Below, one piece after another: positions 52,030 to 60,985 of a stretch of 64,000 bases of DNA. This stretch comes from DATARH01 sp036268075 (GTDB lineage: Bacteria > Pseudomonadota > Alphaproteobacteria > ATCC43930 > CGMCC-115725), in assembly GCA_036268075.1 (NCBI GenBank), contig DATAUV010000117.1, positions 124,001 through 188,000 on the forward strand, written 5' to 3'. Made by a program: the position numbers and the translations under genes. Position 1 is the stretch's first letter, and every line of letters begins with the position of its first letter. A model generated the notes under the pieces. That model had not been told where the DNA came from. It saw only the letters and a program-made list of their open reading frames with translations, and ran no database searches.

Positions 52030-52997
52030 TAGGCCAACTCCGGCGGCGGGATGAACGGGTCGCCGCCGAACTGCGGCAGGTTGTTGAAGGTCGTCTGGCA
52101 TGTGCCGGTGACGTTGTGATCGCAGCCCGGCAAGAGCTGGAAGGTGTCGCCCGGCGTGATGTTGTTCGGGAAGGCCAGCGCGAGCCCCACGATCGTCGGG
52201 ATGCCGACGCTGATGATGCCGCGCGCGATCCCGGCGTTCGCACCCGTCAAGCCGATGGCGGTGCCGAAAGCGAAGAACGACGCGACGCCGCTCCCCATGA
52301 CGATATCGGTCGGCGACGACCCCGTGATCGCTGTTACGGTGATGGCACCGGCGCCGGTCGACGCGCCCGCCGCGTTCTTGCCGAGCACCCGGTTGTAGCC
52401 GCACATCGCGTCGCCGAAGATGTGATTGCACCCGGACTGGAATAGGCGCCGCGGGAGCTGTTGGCGGGCGACGAGGTTGAGGAGCGACTTGACCTTGATG
52501 TTCAGCGTTGAGCGCCCCGAGTCCACGTCTGCGACGAGTCCGTAAAACCACACGATCGCGCCGAGCGTGGTGCTGACCGGGCCGGCAAAGCCGTCGCTCC
52601 CGGCCGGCATGAAGAAGCGGTCCAGCTCGACCGTTGCGCCGTCGAACTGACCCATCAGCAGCGCTTCCTGCCACGATAGGTTGCTGTTGGGCAGCACGTC
52701 GTCGGGACCGGCGAAGATCGTGATATCGACCTCGGTAGGATCGACGCCGACCTTCGTGCTGACCTTGGAGCGGCCGAACTTCGGGCCGAGGTTGAAGGTG
52801 ACTAACCCCGAGTTCGCGAAGTTGAACGGCGACCCTGGGAAGTTCGTCGCCGGGATCGTCAGCGCCATATCCCAGGACGTGACCCGGATCGTCGCGCCGC
52901 CGAGCAGCTGGATCGTGTAGAGGTCAACTATCGCCGTCAGAGCAGCGGTGTCCGCGCTCGCGACATAGTTCTGCAAAGCAGTCGTGGCCGGGCGCAT
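52026..52997 (-). CDS. DUF2163 distal tail/hub protein (GTA gp13-like)
   Basis: 323 residues. TVELDRFFMP, GRSTLNIKVKSLLNLVARQQ and LPRRLFQSGCNHIFGDAMCG mark the DUF2163 family. Four cysteines, C-x8-C in GCNHIFGDAMC and a second pair in PGCDHNVTGTC, parallel the iron-sulfur site known in lambda L and related hubs. It lies between DUF2460 and NlpC genes as in gene transfer agents. Confidence 0.88.
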   Translation of the reverse strand: MRPATTALQNYVASADTAALTAIVDLYTIQLLGGATIRVTSWDMALTIPATNFPGSPFNFANSGLVTFNLGPKFGRSKVSTKVGVDPTEVDITIFAGPDDVLPNSNLSWQEALLMGQFDGATVELDRFFMPAGSDGFAGPVSTTLGAIVWFYGLVADVDSGRSTLNIKVKSLLNLVARQQLPRRLFQSGCNHIFGDAMCGYNRVLGKNAAGASTGAGAITVTAITGSSPTDIVMGSGVASFFAFGTAIGLTGANAGIARGIISVGIPTIVGLALAFPNNITPGDTFQLLPGCDHNVTGTCQTTFNNLPQFGGDPFIPPPELAY

Positions 52998-52998
52998 T

Positions 52999-53625
52999 TC
53001 AGTTCAACTTGCTCATCAGTTTGATTTGTCGAAGCGACCAGAGCTGGTACTGGAAATTCTCAAATTCGGCCGTGTCGTCGCTGAAGCGGCAGCGGAAGTA
53101 GTAGGTGAAGTCCGCGCCGACGACTTGGCTGAGCGGCGGCGGCACCGTGAAGGTGACTTGGCCGTTGTTCGGGTTGACCGTGTAGCCGCTCGGGCTCTGC
53201 ACGATCCCGTTGAAGTAGATCGTCGCGACCGTCTCGGGCGCCAGGATCGGCTCGTTGAAGCCGCCCATCGTGCGGATGAGCTGGTAGACCGTCGCGCTGC
53301 CGTCGCCGGTGCCGAGCACCTGTCCGGTCACGCTGCAATCGCTCGGGTCTTGAAAGAGGAATGGCTGGTAGGCGCCTTGCTGGCCGAGGAAGAAGCCCAT
53401 GAGCTGGCGCAGCTCATTGTAGCCGGTGCCCATCCCATTGCCGCCGCGGACATCGTTGGGGTCGCGCAACAGGTTGAAGGTGAGGGTGAATTCCCACGTC
53501 GGGACCGGCTGGTCGTTCAGCACCAATTCCCGACCGCTGACGGATCGCTGAATGCGCGAGGCAAAGCGCGGGACTTTGATCACCGACCAGGCGAGGCCCG
53601 GCAGCGTCGGAAAGACGGCGGTCAT
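52999..53625 (-). CDS. DUF2460 distal tail protein (GTA gp12-like)
   Basis: 208 residues: FPTLPGLAWSVIKVPRFASR, WEFTLTFNLLRD, LMGFFLGQQGAYQPFLFQDP and FRCRFSDDTAEFENFQYQLW define DUF2460. It forms the ring joining tail tube to hub. It is 1 nt from the DUF2163 start. Confidence 0.9.
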   Translation of the reverse strand: MTAVFPTLPGLAWSVIKVPRFASRIQRSVSGRELVLNDQPVPTWEFTLTFNLLRDPNDVRGGNGMGTGYNELRQLMGFFLGQQGAYQPFLFQDPSDCSVTGQVLGTGDGSATVYQLIRTMGGFNEPILAPETVATIYFNGIVQSPSGYTVNPNNGQVTFTVPPPLSQVVGADFTYYFRCRFSDDTAEFENFQYQLWSLRQIKLMSKLN

Positions 53626-53635
53626 GGGCGCTCCG

Positions 53636-53863
53636 TCAGTGCGGCGCTTCGGTCTTCGCGGCGGCGAGCTGCTGGAGGAGCGGCGTCAGGCTATCGGCGA
53701 TCTTCGTGACCGCCGCGGCAAACCGTGCCGCCGGCGCGACCTGGCCGGGGAACGCGGCGAGGTAGAGCGCGGCGATCTGCAACTCGGCTTCCCACGCTGC
53801 GGCGTCGGCCTGGGTGTCGAAAAGGCGCCCGTCGCTCGCCCGATACATCGTGGTCGCCTGCAT
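53636..53863 (-). CDS. Small tail-spike-associated protein (75 aa)
   Basis: ATG 53863 shares one base with the tail-spike stop (TGATG). The sequence MYRASDGRLFDTQADAAAWE followed by an Ala-rich helix resembles short tail-fibre companion proteins. It probably assists or caps the spike; function is inferred from coupling. Confidence 0.6.
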   Translation of the reverse strand: MQATTMYRASDGRLFDTQADAAAWEAELQIAALYLAAFPGQVAPAARFAAAVTKIADSLTPLLQQLAAAKTEAPH

Positions 53864-56646
53864 CAGAAGCTGCTCCAGGATGACCGTTTCCAGGTGTTCG
53901 GGGCGGTGCAGAAGTAGAGGAAGTTGCTGTCGGCTTCGATCTGACCCGTCTGGCACGTGGCCGAGCTCGACCCGGGCGTGCCGGTCGCCGGGAGCATCCC
54001 GTTTGCCGATGCGCTGGCCGGCGAGAGCGACACCACGCGGAAGTTGCCGCTGCCGTCGTACTCGAGGCGCAGGAACTCGTAGTTCTGGCCGTAGAGGGTC
54101 AGCGACGACACGGAACCACGCGTGCCGGGCGACAGGATGTAACCGCCCGAGCTGCCATTGACGTCGACCGCTAGCGATTTCCCGTTATCGCTGACGAAAT
54201 CCATGTACCAGCCGGGAGTGAGCGCCGTCGTCGAGGGCAACGTGACGGTGAGCCCGCCCGAGGTGTTGAAGCTCGAAATGATCTTTCCGCAGTCGCTGAG
54301 GACCGCGCTGTAGGTGCTGGTCGACGGGAACGACGACTGGCCGTAACACGCGGTCCCCGACAGGCCGAGCGACGCTGCGGTCAGCGGCGTGATGTGGGTG
54401 ACCCGGAAGTTCGACCCGTCGTATTGGAGGGTGACGAGCTCATAATTCGCCGCCGCGAGCGAGAGCGACGTGACGGTCGCACCGCTGCCGGGATAGAGGA
54501 TGTGACCGCCCGCCGTTCCGTTCACCTGCACGGCGTTCGTCTTGCTGTTGTCGGTCGCGATCCCGATGGTCCAGCCCATCGGCAGGTTCGTGGTCGACGG
54601 CAGTGTGACCGCCAGGAACGATGACGGCGAATTGAAGCTGGAGATGACGCGGCCATTGTCGCCGAGTGCGGCGGCGTAGGCGTTCGATGACGGGAAAAGC
54701 CACTGGCTGATCACGTCGGTGCCGAGGATGCCGAGGGCCGCGGCGGTCGCCGGCGTCGCCGACAGCACCCGGAAATTGCCGCCGGCCGCACTGTTGTCGT
54801 AGGCGATCACCAGGAACTCGTAGGCGCCCTGCGTGGTGACCGGCATCGTCACCGAGGTCAGCGAAGATCCCGAGCCCGGATAGATGATGTGGCCGCCACT
54901 CGTGCCGTTGACCTGCACGGTCACAGGCTGGTTGTTGTCGGTCGCAAAGCCCATCACCCAGCCCGAGTTCGGGCTGAGCGAGGTGGTTTCCGGCAGGGTG
55001 ACCGTAAGGCCGCTGCCCGTGTTGTAGCTCGACAGGACGTTGCCGTTGTCGGCGACAGTCGCCCCGTACCCGCCCGCCGACGGGTAAAGCCAGTTGCTCG
55101 GCCACGGGGCGGCGTCGAAGCCGTTCGCGAGGCGGGTGTTACGGGTCGTGTCGACGACGCGGAAATTGTTGCCGTCAAAGTCAACACGCGCGTGCTCGTA
55201 GTTGCCCGGGCCCATGATCATCGTCGACAGCGAGTGCGAACCGGCGAGGAGCCGGGCCGTATCGCCCTCGGTGATCTGGAGCGTCAGGCCCTTGCCGTTG
55301 TCGGTCGCGAACTCCATCGACCAACCCGGATTGAGCGTCGCCGCCACGGGCAGCGTGGCCGTCATCGACGAGCCCGGCGCGTTGTAGCTCGACAGTGCCA
55401 ACCCGTCGTCGATCGCCGCCGCAACGTAGGTGGCTGCCGAGGGGAACATCCACTTCGCCCGGCTTCCGGTGCCGTGGACCGAGATGCCGGTCGACACCGG
55501 CCCGAAGTTGGTCACGCCGCCGGCGTATTGCGGGTTGATCAGGACGTTGTTGTCGCTCGCGGTCGCGTTGACCGCCGTGGTGCAGTTGAAGTAGGGCGAG
55601 ACGAAGGTGTTGTAGCCGTGGTGCTGGTTGGTGATCGACAGGCAGATCGGCGACGCCTCGAGGTCCATCGCCATGATCGTGTTCGAGAAGCTGAAGCCGT
55701 TCTCGAGGACGAGCCCCACGCCGCCCGTGGCGGTCGCTGAGCCGGCGCCGGCGATCTTGGAGAACTGGACCTGTTCGAGCGCGATCCCGGCCGCACCGCC
55801 GCCGCTGTCGCACACCGCAAAGATATCGCTGTCGAAGACCGCGTTGAACTGGCACGCGCCCGCGCCGGCCGCGGTCGCCGCGTTGTTGACGAGGAGGTGA
55901 TCGATCTTGAACGAGTTGTGCTGGTCGGAGAAATCGACCTTGCCCAACACGAAGGGATAGCTCGGCCGCGTGACCTGGGCATTGATGCTGGTGCCGGATG
56001 GAAGGCCGGCTGACGGGATCGTGATCGTGCCGCTGCCGACCGACGAGACCGTGGTGGCGTAGGTGCCGCCGCCGGTCAGCGCGATATTGATCATGGCGCC
56101 GGCAAAGAACGGCGTGGTCGACGAGACCGACAGCACCGTCGCGCCCGTGCTGTAGGCAGAGGTCAGCGTCGCCAGGTTCGTCGCGCCTGAGTTGCCCAGA
56201 ATGTCGAGGGTGCCGCGCTGCCGGAAATAGAAGCACGCGATCGGTGAATTCGGCGTGCCGCCGCCGCACTGCACCTGAAGAACCGGCCCGGAAGTGATTG
56301 ACCGGCCGTCGAGAATCGCACCCTCGGAAATGACGGTGAAGCCCTTGGAGGACAGGGTCGCATAGTCGATCGTGAGCTGGCTGGTGACCTTGTAGGTGCC
56401 GGCCGGGATGTGGATGGGAAAGCCGCCGGCGATGGCGCTGGTGATCGTGTTCTGGATCGCGGTCGTCGAGTCGACCGCGTCGGCCGGATCGGCGCCGTTG
56501 CAAAGCACGTCGATCCAGGGCCGGCCCGAACACATCAGCGTGTCGCCGGAGGTCGGGAAGCTGTTGTTGAGCGCGAACGCCGGAAGCGGCGCGGCGACCA
56601 GCACGAAGAGGATGAGGGCGAGACGGCGGATCACGATGGGGATCAC
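53863..56646 (-). CDS. Modular tail spike with signal peptide and beta-helix
   Basis: 927 residues from GTG 56646, which overlaps the tape-measure stop (GTGA). A Sec-type signal (RRLALILFVLVAAPLPAFA) is followed by a pectate-lyase-like beta-helix (DAVDSTTAIQNTITSAIAGG, IHIPAGTYKV). From about residue 400 four modules of about 110-130 residues follow, each reading like FPS-x-Y-x-A-x-DNG-x-SS-N, TLP-x-T, GW-x-M/I, ATDN, PGSG, FRV. A signal peptide is odd for a virion protein. No catalytic residues are certain. Confidence 0.82.
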   Translation of the reverse strand: MIPIVIRRLALILFVLVAAPLPAFALNNSFPTSGDTLMCSGRPWIDVLCNGADPADAVDSTTAIQNTITSAIAGGFPIHIPAGTYKVTSQLTIDYATLSSKGFTVISEGAILDGRSITSGPVLQVQCGGGTPNSPIACFYFRQRGTLDILGNSGATNLATLTSAYSTGATVLSVSSTTPFFAGAMINIALTGGGTYATTVSSVGSGTITIPSAGLPSGTSINAQVTRPSYPFVLGKVDFSDQHNSFKIDHLLVNNAATAAGAGACQFNAVFDSDIFAVCDSGGGAAGIALEQVQFSKIAGAGSATATGGVGLVLENGFSFSNTIMAMDLEASPICLSITNQHHGYNTFVSPYFNCTTAVNATASDNNVLINPQYAGGVTNFGPVSTGISVHGTGSRAKWMFPSAATYVAAAIDDGLALSSYNAPGSSMTATLPVAATLNPGWSMEFATDNGKGLTLQITEGDTARLLAGSHSLSTMIMGPGNYEHARVDFDGNNFRVVDTTRNTRLANGFDAAPWPSNWLYPSAGGYGATVADNGNVLSSYNTGSGLTVTLPETTSLSPNSGWVMGFATDNNQPVTVQVNGTSGGHIIYPGSGSSLTSVTMPVTTQGAYEFLVIAYDNSAAGGNFRVLSATPATAAALGILGTDVISQWLFPSSNAYAAALGDNGRVISSFNSPSSFLAVTLPSTTNLPMGWTIGIATDNSKTNAVQVNGTAGGHILYPGSGATVTSLSLAAANYELVTLQYDGSNFRVTHITPLTAASLGLSGTACYGQSSFPSTSTYSAVLSDCGKIISSFNTSGGLTVTLPSTTALTPGWYMDFVSDNGKSLAVDVNGSSGGYILSPGTRGSVSSLTLYGQNYEFLRLEYDGSGNFRVVSLSPASASANGMLPATGTPGSSSATCQTGQIEADSNFLYFCTAPNTWKRSSWSSF

Positions 56647-59333
56647 CGGAACGGGTTGATGCCGCCGGGGCCGAACGAGCCCTGGACGGCTGAAGCCACG
56701 AGGCGCTTGTTGTCGCGAAACCAGCGGCCGACCGCCGGTGCGTCGACAATCTGACCGTGGACGTGGAGGTGGGTGTCGCCGCGCCCGCCACCTCGGCCGA
56801 GCATGTCCTGAAGGCCCGTGCTGATGTGCTCGGGGAGAACCATTTCGCGAGCATGGAGAAGGGCGGGCTGCGCGCCGGCGAAGTTCGGGAGCGCCCAGCC
56901 CCCCGAAGCGCTCGGCACGACGCCGCCGCCCTTAAAGGCGAAGAGCCCGCCAAGCCACCCGAACAAGCCGCCCCCGCCTGCGGCAGCACCAGCTGCGCCA
57001 GCAGCGCCGGCAGCGAGGCCGGCACCCGCCACACCCGTCGTCGCGGCGGCGCCGGTCACGGCTGCGGTATTCGCCGTCAACGCCACGGTAAGAGCCGTCA
57101 CCGCCGCCGTGTTGGCGGTCTGCGCCGCGGCCTGCGTGCCTTGCCCCAGCATGCCGCCGAGGCTCGGGAACATGCTGGTCAGGCCCTTGCTGACCCAGCC
57201 AGACAGAGCGTTGCCGAGCACGTCGCCGGCCCCCTCACCCTCCTTGGCCTGGGTGCCGAGGAGTTTGGCGAGCGGGCCCGCGCTGACCTTGCTGAGCGCG
57301 CCGCCGACAAGATCAACCCCGCCGCCGATCGCGGACTGGATCAGGCTCGCGACCTCTTTGCGACCGTACCCCTTCGACGTGCCGTGGATCAGGTATTCGG
57401 TCAGCGTGCTTTCCAAGGTCGAGCCAAGACGGTCGAACGTCTCGCGGAAGGGCTTCGAAAAGGCCTCGGCGGCTTTCGCGCCCGCCTCACGGTATTGGTC
57501 GGTGTCGACCGCTTGCTCCGCGTTGAAGCGGAGCGCGGTCCGGTTCATCAGGCGCTGCGCGTCGGCACGGTGTTGCGGCGTCGCGGCGGCGTCGATCGCG
57601 GACTGGATCTTGGCTCGGGCCTCGGCGGCGGCGCGGGCCACCTCCTCGATATCGAAGCCCAGCGCCTGTTGCGGCGTTATCTGCTTCAGCTTCGCCATCG
57701 CGTCCATGTCGGCGCGGAATTCGCGAAGCTGGTCGTGAGCGCCGGCGATGGCCGATTCGGCGTCCTTCATGACCTGTGCGAAATTCGCCCGGCCGATGCT
57801 CTGGCTGGCGCGTTCGATTTCGGCCATCGCCTTGCGGTAGGCGGCCGATCCGGCGGCGAAGCTCTGCGCCGCCTTGGCCCGCCAGGCGTCGAGAATGGCG
57901 TTTTGGGCGTCGGCGTTGCCCTGGGCCGCAGAGAGCTTGTCGCGCTCCTCCGCGGCGAAGGCTTGGTAATCCTCGCGCACCGCCCGGTCAGCGCCGGCGG
58001 TGCTCGGCGCCTTGGGAACGTGGACGTGTCGGGTGAAGTCGAAGGCCTTCGACTCGTCCTCGCGGGTGCCGGCGTGCCCTTCGCCTTTCTTGCGAAGGGT
58101 GTCCATCTTCTCCTCGATCTCCATCAACGCCGCTTTGGCGCGGTCGAGAAGACCGAGTCGCTCGGCCTCGCCGGATCGGATGGAGGTCAGGATTTCGTCT
58201 TGCTGCCGCGCGAGGGCGTTCATCTCCTCGTAGTCGTGCGCGCCAGTCTGGATATCGCTGGTGAGCTGCCATTCCTGCGGCGACGGTCCCCGCGCCCCTT
58301 GCGGGAATTGCAGGGGAAACACCATCGACGACGGGACGGGCATGTAGCCCATCACGTTCGCACCGGCATTGATGCCGGCGGCGTCCTCTTTCGCCTTCTT
58401 CGCTGCCGCCGAGTAGCCGGAAAGCCGGGCCTGGGCTTGCGCGATCACCGCGTCATATGCCGCGGCGGCGCCCTTCTCCTTCGCCATCGCCTCGACCGCC
58501 GAGGCCGTCATCATGTTGTTCTGATCGGCGAAGTGGGCGAGCCCGCTGATCGACCCGAACGCCTTGTCGATCTCTGCGGCCGCCTTCTTGGCGTCGCCGC
58601 CCATCGCGACCGTCAGGGCCTCGCCGATGCCGGCGATCTTATCGCGGGTCTCGTCCGCGATGTTCGGGATCTTGGAAATTGCGTCGGCGACGGTCTGGGC
58701 GCTGCTATGCGACAGCATCCCGGTCTTCGCCATCGACTCGGTCCAGCGCTGTGCGCTCGCGACCGCCGCGCCCACGTCACGGCCCTGCATGGCCGCCGCG
58801 GCGCTGACCTCGCGGATTTGCTTCGCCGCCTCGGCAGCGCGCATGGCGAGCAGGACGAAGGCACCAGCCAGCGCGCCCGCGATGGCGATGGCGATGCCGA
58901 ACGGACCTTTGAGGGAACCGACGACTTTCCCAAGAAGACCGCTGTCTCGCGTCAGGGCGACGATGGAGCCGATCATCTGGCCCCGCGCGCCGCGGCTGAA
59001 CTCGTCGAAGATCGCGACGACATGCCGGAGCTCGGAACCCATGTTGTTGAAGGCAGAGCCGCCGGCACCGGCCGCACCGGTTGCACCGCCCAACGCGCTC
59101 GTCAGGCCGCCGAGGCGACCCTTCGCATCGGCGAGCCGGTCGCCGAGATCGACCAGTTCCTTGGCGTAGTTACCGCTGCTGGTCTTGCCCGCTTCAAAGT
59201 CGGCGCCGAGCGAGCGCAGCTGCGAACGCAGCGAATTGACCTGGCCCTTGACCGACTCGACCGCGGCTTGGATCGGCCCGGACAGGTCGCCGGTATCGGC
59301 GACGACCTTTACTTCGATCGTATTGTCGGCCAT
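56643..59333 (-). CDS. Phage tail tape measure protein
   Basis: 896 residues. It begins MADNTIEVKVVADTGDLSGP, has a long coiled-coil region, a hydrophobic stretch near 140-170 (IAIAIAGALAGAFVLLAM), Gly/Ala-rich segments and a C-terminal domain with LHAREMVLPEHISTGLQD, typical of lambda-like tape measures. It sets tail length. It follows the tail assembly chaperone frames. Confidence 0.9.
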   Translation of the reverse strand: MADNTIEVKVVADTGDLSGPIQAAVESVKGQVNSLRSQLRSLGADFEAGKTSSGNYAKELVDLGDRLADAKGRLGGLTSALGGATGAAGAGGSAFNNMGSELRHVVAIFDEFSRGARGQMIGSIVALTRDSGLLGKVVGSLKGPFGIAIAIAGALAGAFVLLAMRAAEAAKQIREVSAAAAMQGRDVGAAVASAQRWTESMAKTGMLSHSSAQTVADAISKIPNIADETRDKIAGIGEALTVAMGGDAKKAAAEIDKAFGSISGLAHFADQNNMMTASAVEAMAKEKGAAAAYDAVIAQAQARLSGYSAAAKKAKEDAAGINAGANVMGYMPVPSSMVFPLQFPQGARGPSPQEWQLTSDIQTGAHDYEEMNALARQQDEILTSIRSGEAERLGLLDRAKAALMEIEEKMDTLRKKGEGHAGTREDESKAFDFTRHVHVPKAPSTAGADRAVREDYQAFAAEERDKLSAAQGNADAQNAILDAWRAKAAQSFAAGSAAYRKAMAEIERASQSIGRANFAQVMKDAESAIAGAHDQLREFRADMDAMAKLKQITPQQALGFDIEEVARAAAEARAKIQSAIDAAATPQHRADAQRLMNRTALRFNAEQAVDTDQYREAGAKAAEAFSKPFRETFDRLGSTLESTLTEYLIHGTSKGYGRKEVASLIQSAIGGGVDLVGGALSKVSAGPLAKLLGTQAKEGEGAGDVLGNALSGWVSKGLTSMFPSLGGMLGQGTQAAAQTANTAAVTALTVALTANTAAVTGAAATTGVAGAGLAAGAAGAAGAAAGGGGLFGWLGGLFAFKGGGVVPSASGGWALPNFAGAQPALLHAREMVLPEHISTGLQDMLGRGGGRGDTHLHVHGQIVDAPAVGRWFRDNKRLVASAVQGSFGPGGINPFR

Positions 59334-59339
59334 CCGCCT

Positions 59340-59633
59340 CTATCCTGCCGTCTCGGCGCGGTTCCGCTCGGCGATCTGGCGCATGACGGCGCGGTTGCGC
59401 TCCTGCATCGCCTCGAAATCGAGAATGACGGTCGCCTGGTCGGGCGTCGGTTCGCTGGTTGCCCCAATCCCGACGCGCGCGGCGTCGGCGACGACGGCAG
59501 TGACATCCGAAGGTGCCGGCGCCCGTTGCTTGGGCTTCCAGCCGAACATCGCGGCGATCGTCTGCGCCATGTGATGGGTGGGAGGGGACGACTCCCAATA
59601 GCTGAAGATTTCCTCGGCATCGGCGATCGTCAT
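59340..59633 (-). CDS. Tail assembly chaperone, downstream (GT) frame
   Basis: The frame can start at ATG 59633 (MTIADAEEIFSYWESSPPTH) but stays open for 32 codons further upstream, coding AAIYGSLATGCGYSYP, and is in the -1 frame relative to the chaperone gene before it. This is the lambda G/GT arrangement. The product is most likely a fusion made by frameshifting. Confidence 0.75.
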   Translation of the reverse strand: MTIADAEEIFSYWESSPPTHHMAQTIAAMFGWKPKQRAPAPSDVTAVVADAARVGIGATSEPTPDQATVILDFEAMQERNRAVMRQIAERNRAETAG

Positions 59634-59704
59634 TTCGTCGATGACCGGGTAGGAGTAGCCGCAGCCGGTAGCGAGCGACCCGTAAATGGCCGCGAGGACT
59701 TCCC

Positions 59705-60031
59705 TTATGCTCCTACCGGCGCCGCTTCCCCCTGGGCACCGTCCTGGGCCAGGCCCGCCGTACGCAGAACGATCGACACGGCTTGGTTGACCTGCTCCAG
59801 GGTCGCGTTCATGTCGAGGATGCCGTCGGCGGTCATCTCGGGATGCTTCTTGTCGATTGCGGCGGCGATGATCTGAACCGCCGCGTCGAGGAATTCCGGG
59901 CCGCTCGGGTTGATGCCCGACAGCATGGTGAGCTGGACCATGAGGCGCTTCATCTGGCGCAGCGTCAGCGCCTCGACGACGAATTCCTTGTCGCCCAGGT
60001 GGATGATCGGGTCTTCCATCGGGCTACTCAT
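59705..60031 (-). CDS. Tail assembly chaperone (G-like)
   Basis: About 108 residues: MEDPIIHLGDKEFVVEALTL, RLMVQLTMLSG and HPEMTADGILDMNATLEQVN. Position between the tail tube and tape-measure genes is that of lambda G. Start is ATG 60031, overlapping the tail-tube gene, or ATG 60019; neither has a strong ribosome site. It coats the tape measure before tail assembly. Confidence 0.78.
   Translation of the reverse strand: MSSPMEDPIIHLGDKEFVVEALTLRQMKRLMVQLTMLSGINPSGPEFLDAAVQIIAAAIDKKHPEMTADGILDMNATLEQVNQAVSIVLRTAGLAQDGAQGEAAPVGA
59724..59734 (-). other. Probable -1 frameshift site (CAGGGGGAAGC)
   Basis: Zero frame reads CAG-GGG-GAA near the end of the chaperone gene; after a one-base slip back the frame reads GGA-AGC and runs open into the downstream frame. 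The run of five G then AA is slippery-like although not a perfect X-XXY-YYZ heptamer. Confidence 0.6.
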
Positions 60032-60788
60032 TGGTGCTGAGCGTGCCGATCGTGCCCGTGGCATCGGCGAAGGCGCTGAAGTCGAATTCCTGGATCTCGT
60101 AGTCGTCGATCTTCGTGGGCAGCGATAGCTTCGTCGCCGTGCAGGCGTTCAGCACGAGCGACAGCCCGGCCGGAGTGCCCTGGGTCGTCTTCGTCGTGTA
60201 GAAGGTCGCCTTGAAGGTCGGGGTGAAGCCCATGAACTGGTTGGTCAGCACCAGCTTCTTGCCGCCCGTGCCGGTGTAGAGGTAGCTGATCTGGACGGCG
60301 GCGCTCGCGTCGGCGGCGGCGAAGGTATAAACGCCGGTCGACATGTTGACCGAATACTGCCCTGCCGTCGGGCCGGTCGACACGCGGCTGAAGCGGGTGC
60401 CGGCGGTTGCCCCGCTGGCGTAGTAGACGCCGAGGTCGTCCAGATAGCTCGCCGCATTGGCGGGGGTGATCGTGTAGGTGCTCGACGCCGGCACGCTCCC
60501 GGCCTCGTTTTCCGACACCTGGATCTGACCGCTCGCCGGCGTCTGGCCGAAGAAGAGATCGCCGTAGATCGCGCCGAAGATGCGGGCGAACTTGGCCTTG
60601 CCGGTGATCTTGCCCTGCCCCCGCGCGATATCGAGCGGAAACTGGTACTGGCCCCACAATTCCTTCGTCTGCCAGTCCCAGTCGATCTCGACGTCTTGCA
60701 GGATGCCGAACTGGTCGGGGCCGATGCCCGAGCCGGTCGTGTCGGTGCGGTTGCCCCACAGGGCCCCGGCGCCAAAAGCGAGTTGCAT
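60024..60788 (-). CDS. Major tail tube protein
   Basis: 254 residues, beta-rich: MQLAFGAGALWGNRTDTTGS, QDVEIDWDWQTKELWGQYQF, AKFARIFGAIYGDLFFGQ, and NQFMGFTPTFKATFYT. Its place before the chaperones and after the tail terminator is that of the tail tube gene. The family is recognised by layout and composition rather than by a named motif. Confidence 0.78.
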   Translation of the reverse strand: MQLAFGAGALWGNRTDTTGSGIGPDQFGILQDVEIDWDWQTKELWGQYQFPLDIARGQGKITGKAKFARIFGAIYGDLFFGQTPASGQIQVSENEAGSVPASSTYTITPANAASYLDDLGVYYASGATAGTRFSRVSTGPTAGQYSVNMSTGVYTFAAADASAAVQISYLYTGTGGKKLVLTNQFMGFTPTFKATFYTTKTTQGTPAGLSLVLNACTATKLSLPTKIDDYEIQEFDFSAFADATGTIGTLSTNE

Positions 60789-60791
60789 GAC

Positions 60792-60974
60792 TTACGCCCC
60801 TTCCTTCAGGCGCCGCTTCAGGTCTTCCTTGGCGGCGTGTGCGTGATTCCAGATCGCGGTGACGGTGCCGACGACCGAGCCGGGGAAATGGTCGGTCCAC
60901 CAGCGCTCGACGAGCGCGTCCACGTCCATCGGCGGCGGCACCACGGGGGCGCCGTCCGTCTTCTTTTCGGCCAT
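60792..60974 (-). CDS. Hypothetical phage protein (60 aa)
   Basis: ATG 60974 (MAEKKTDGAPVVPPPMDVDA) has a strong AAGGAGGG site. The rest is helical (WWTDHFPGSVVGTVTAIWNH). It lies between tail terminator and tube genes; no family recognised. Confidence 0.65.
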   Translation of the reverse strand: MAEKKTDGAPVVPPPMDVDALVERWWTDHFPGSVVGTVTAIWNHAHAAKEDLKRRLKEGA

Positions 60975-60985
60975 CCGGCCCTCCT

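Noticed and set aside
56757..59876. Plus-strand frame of 1039 codons in the prophage
   Set aside because: It mirrors the tape measure and chaperone genes on the other strand and has shadow composition.
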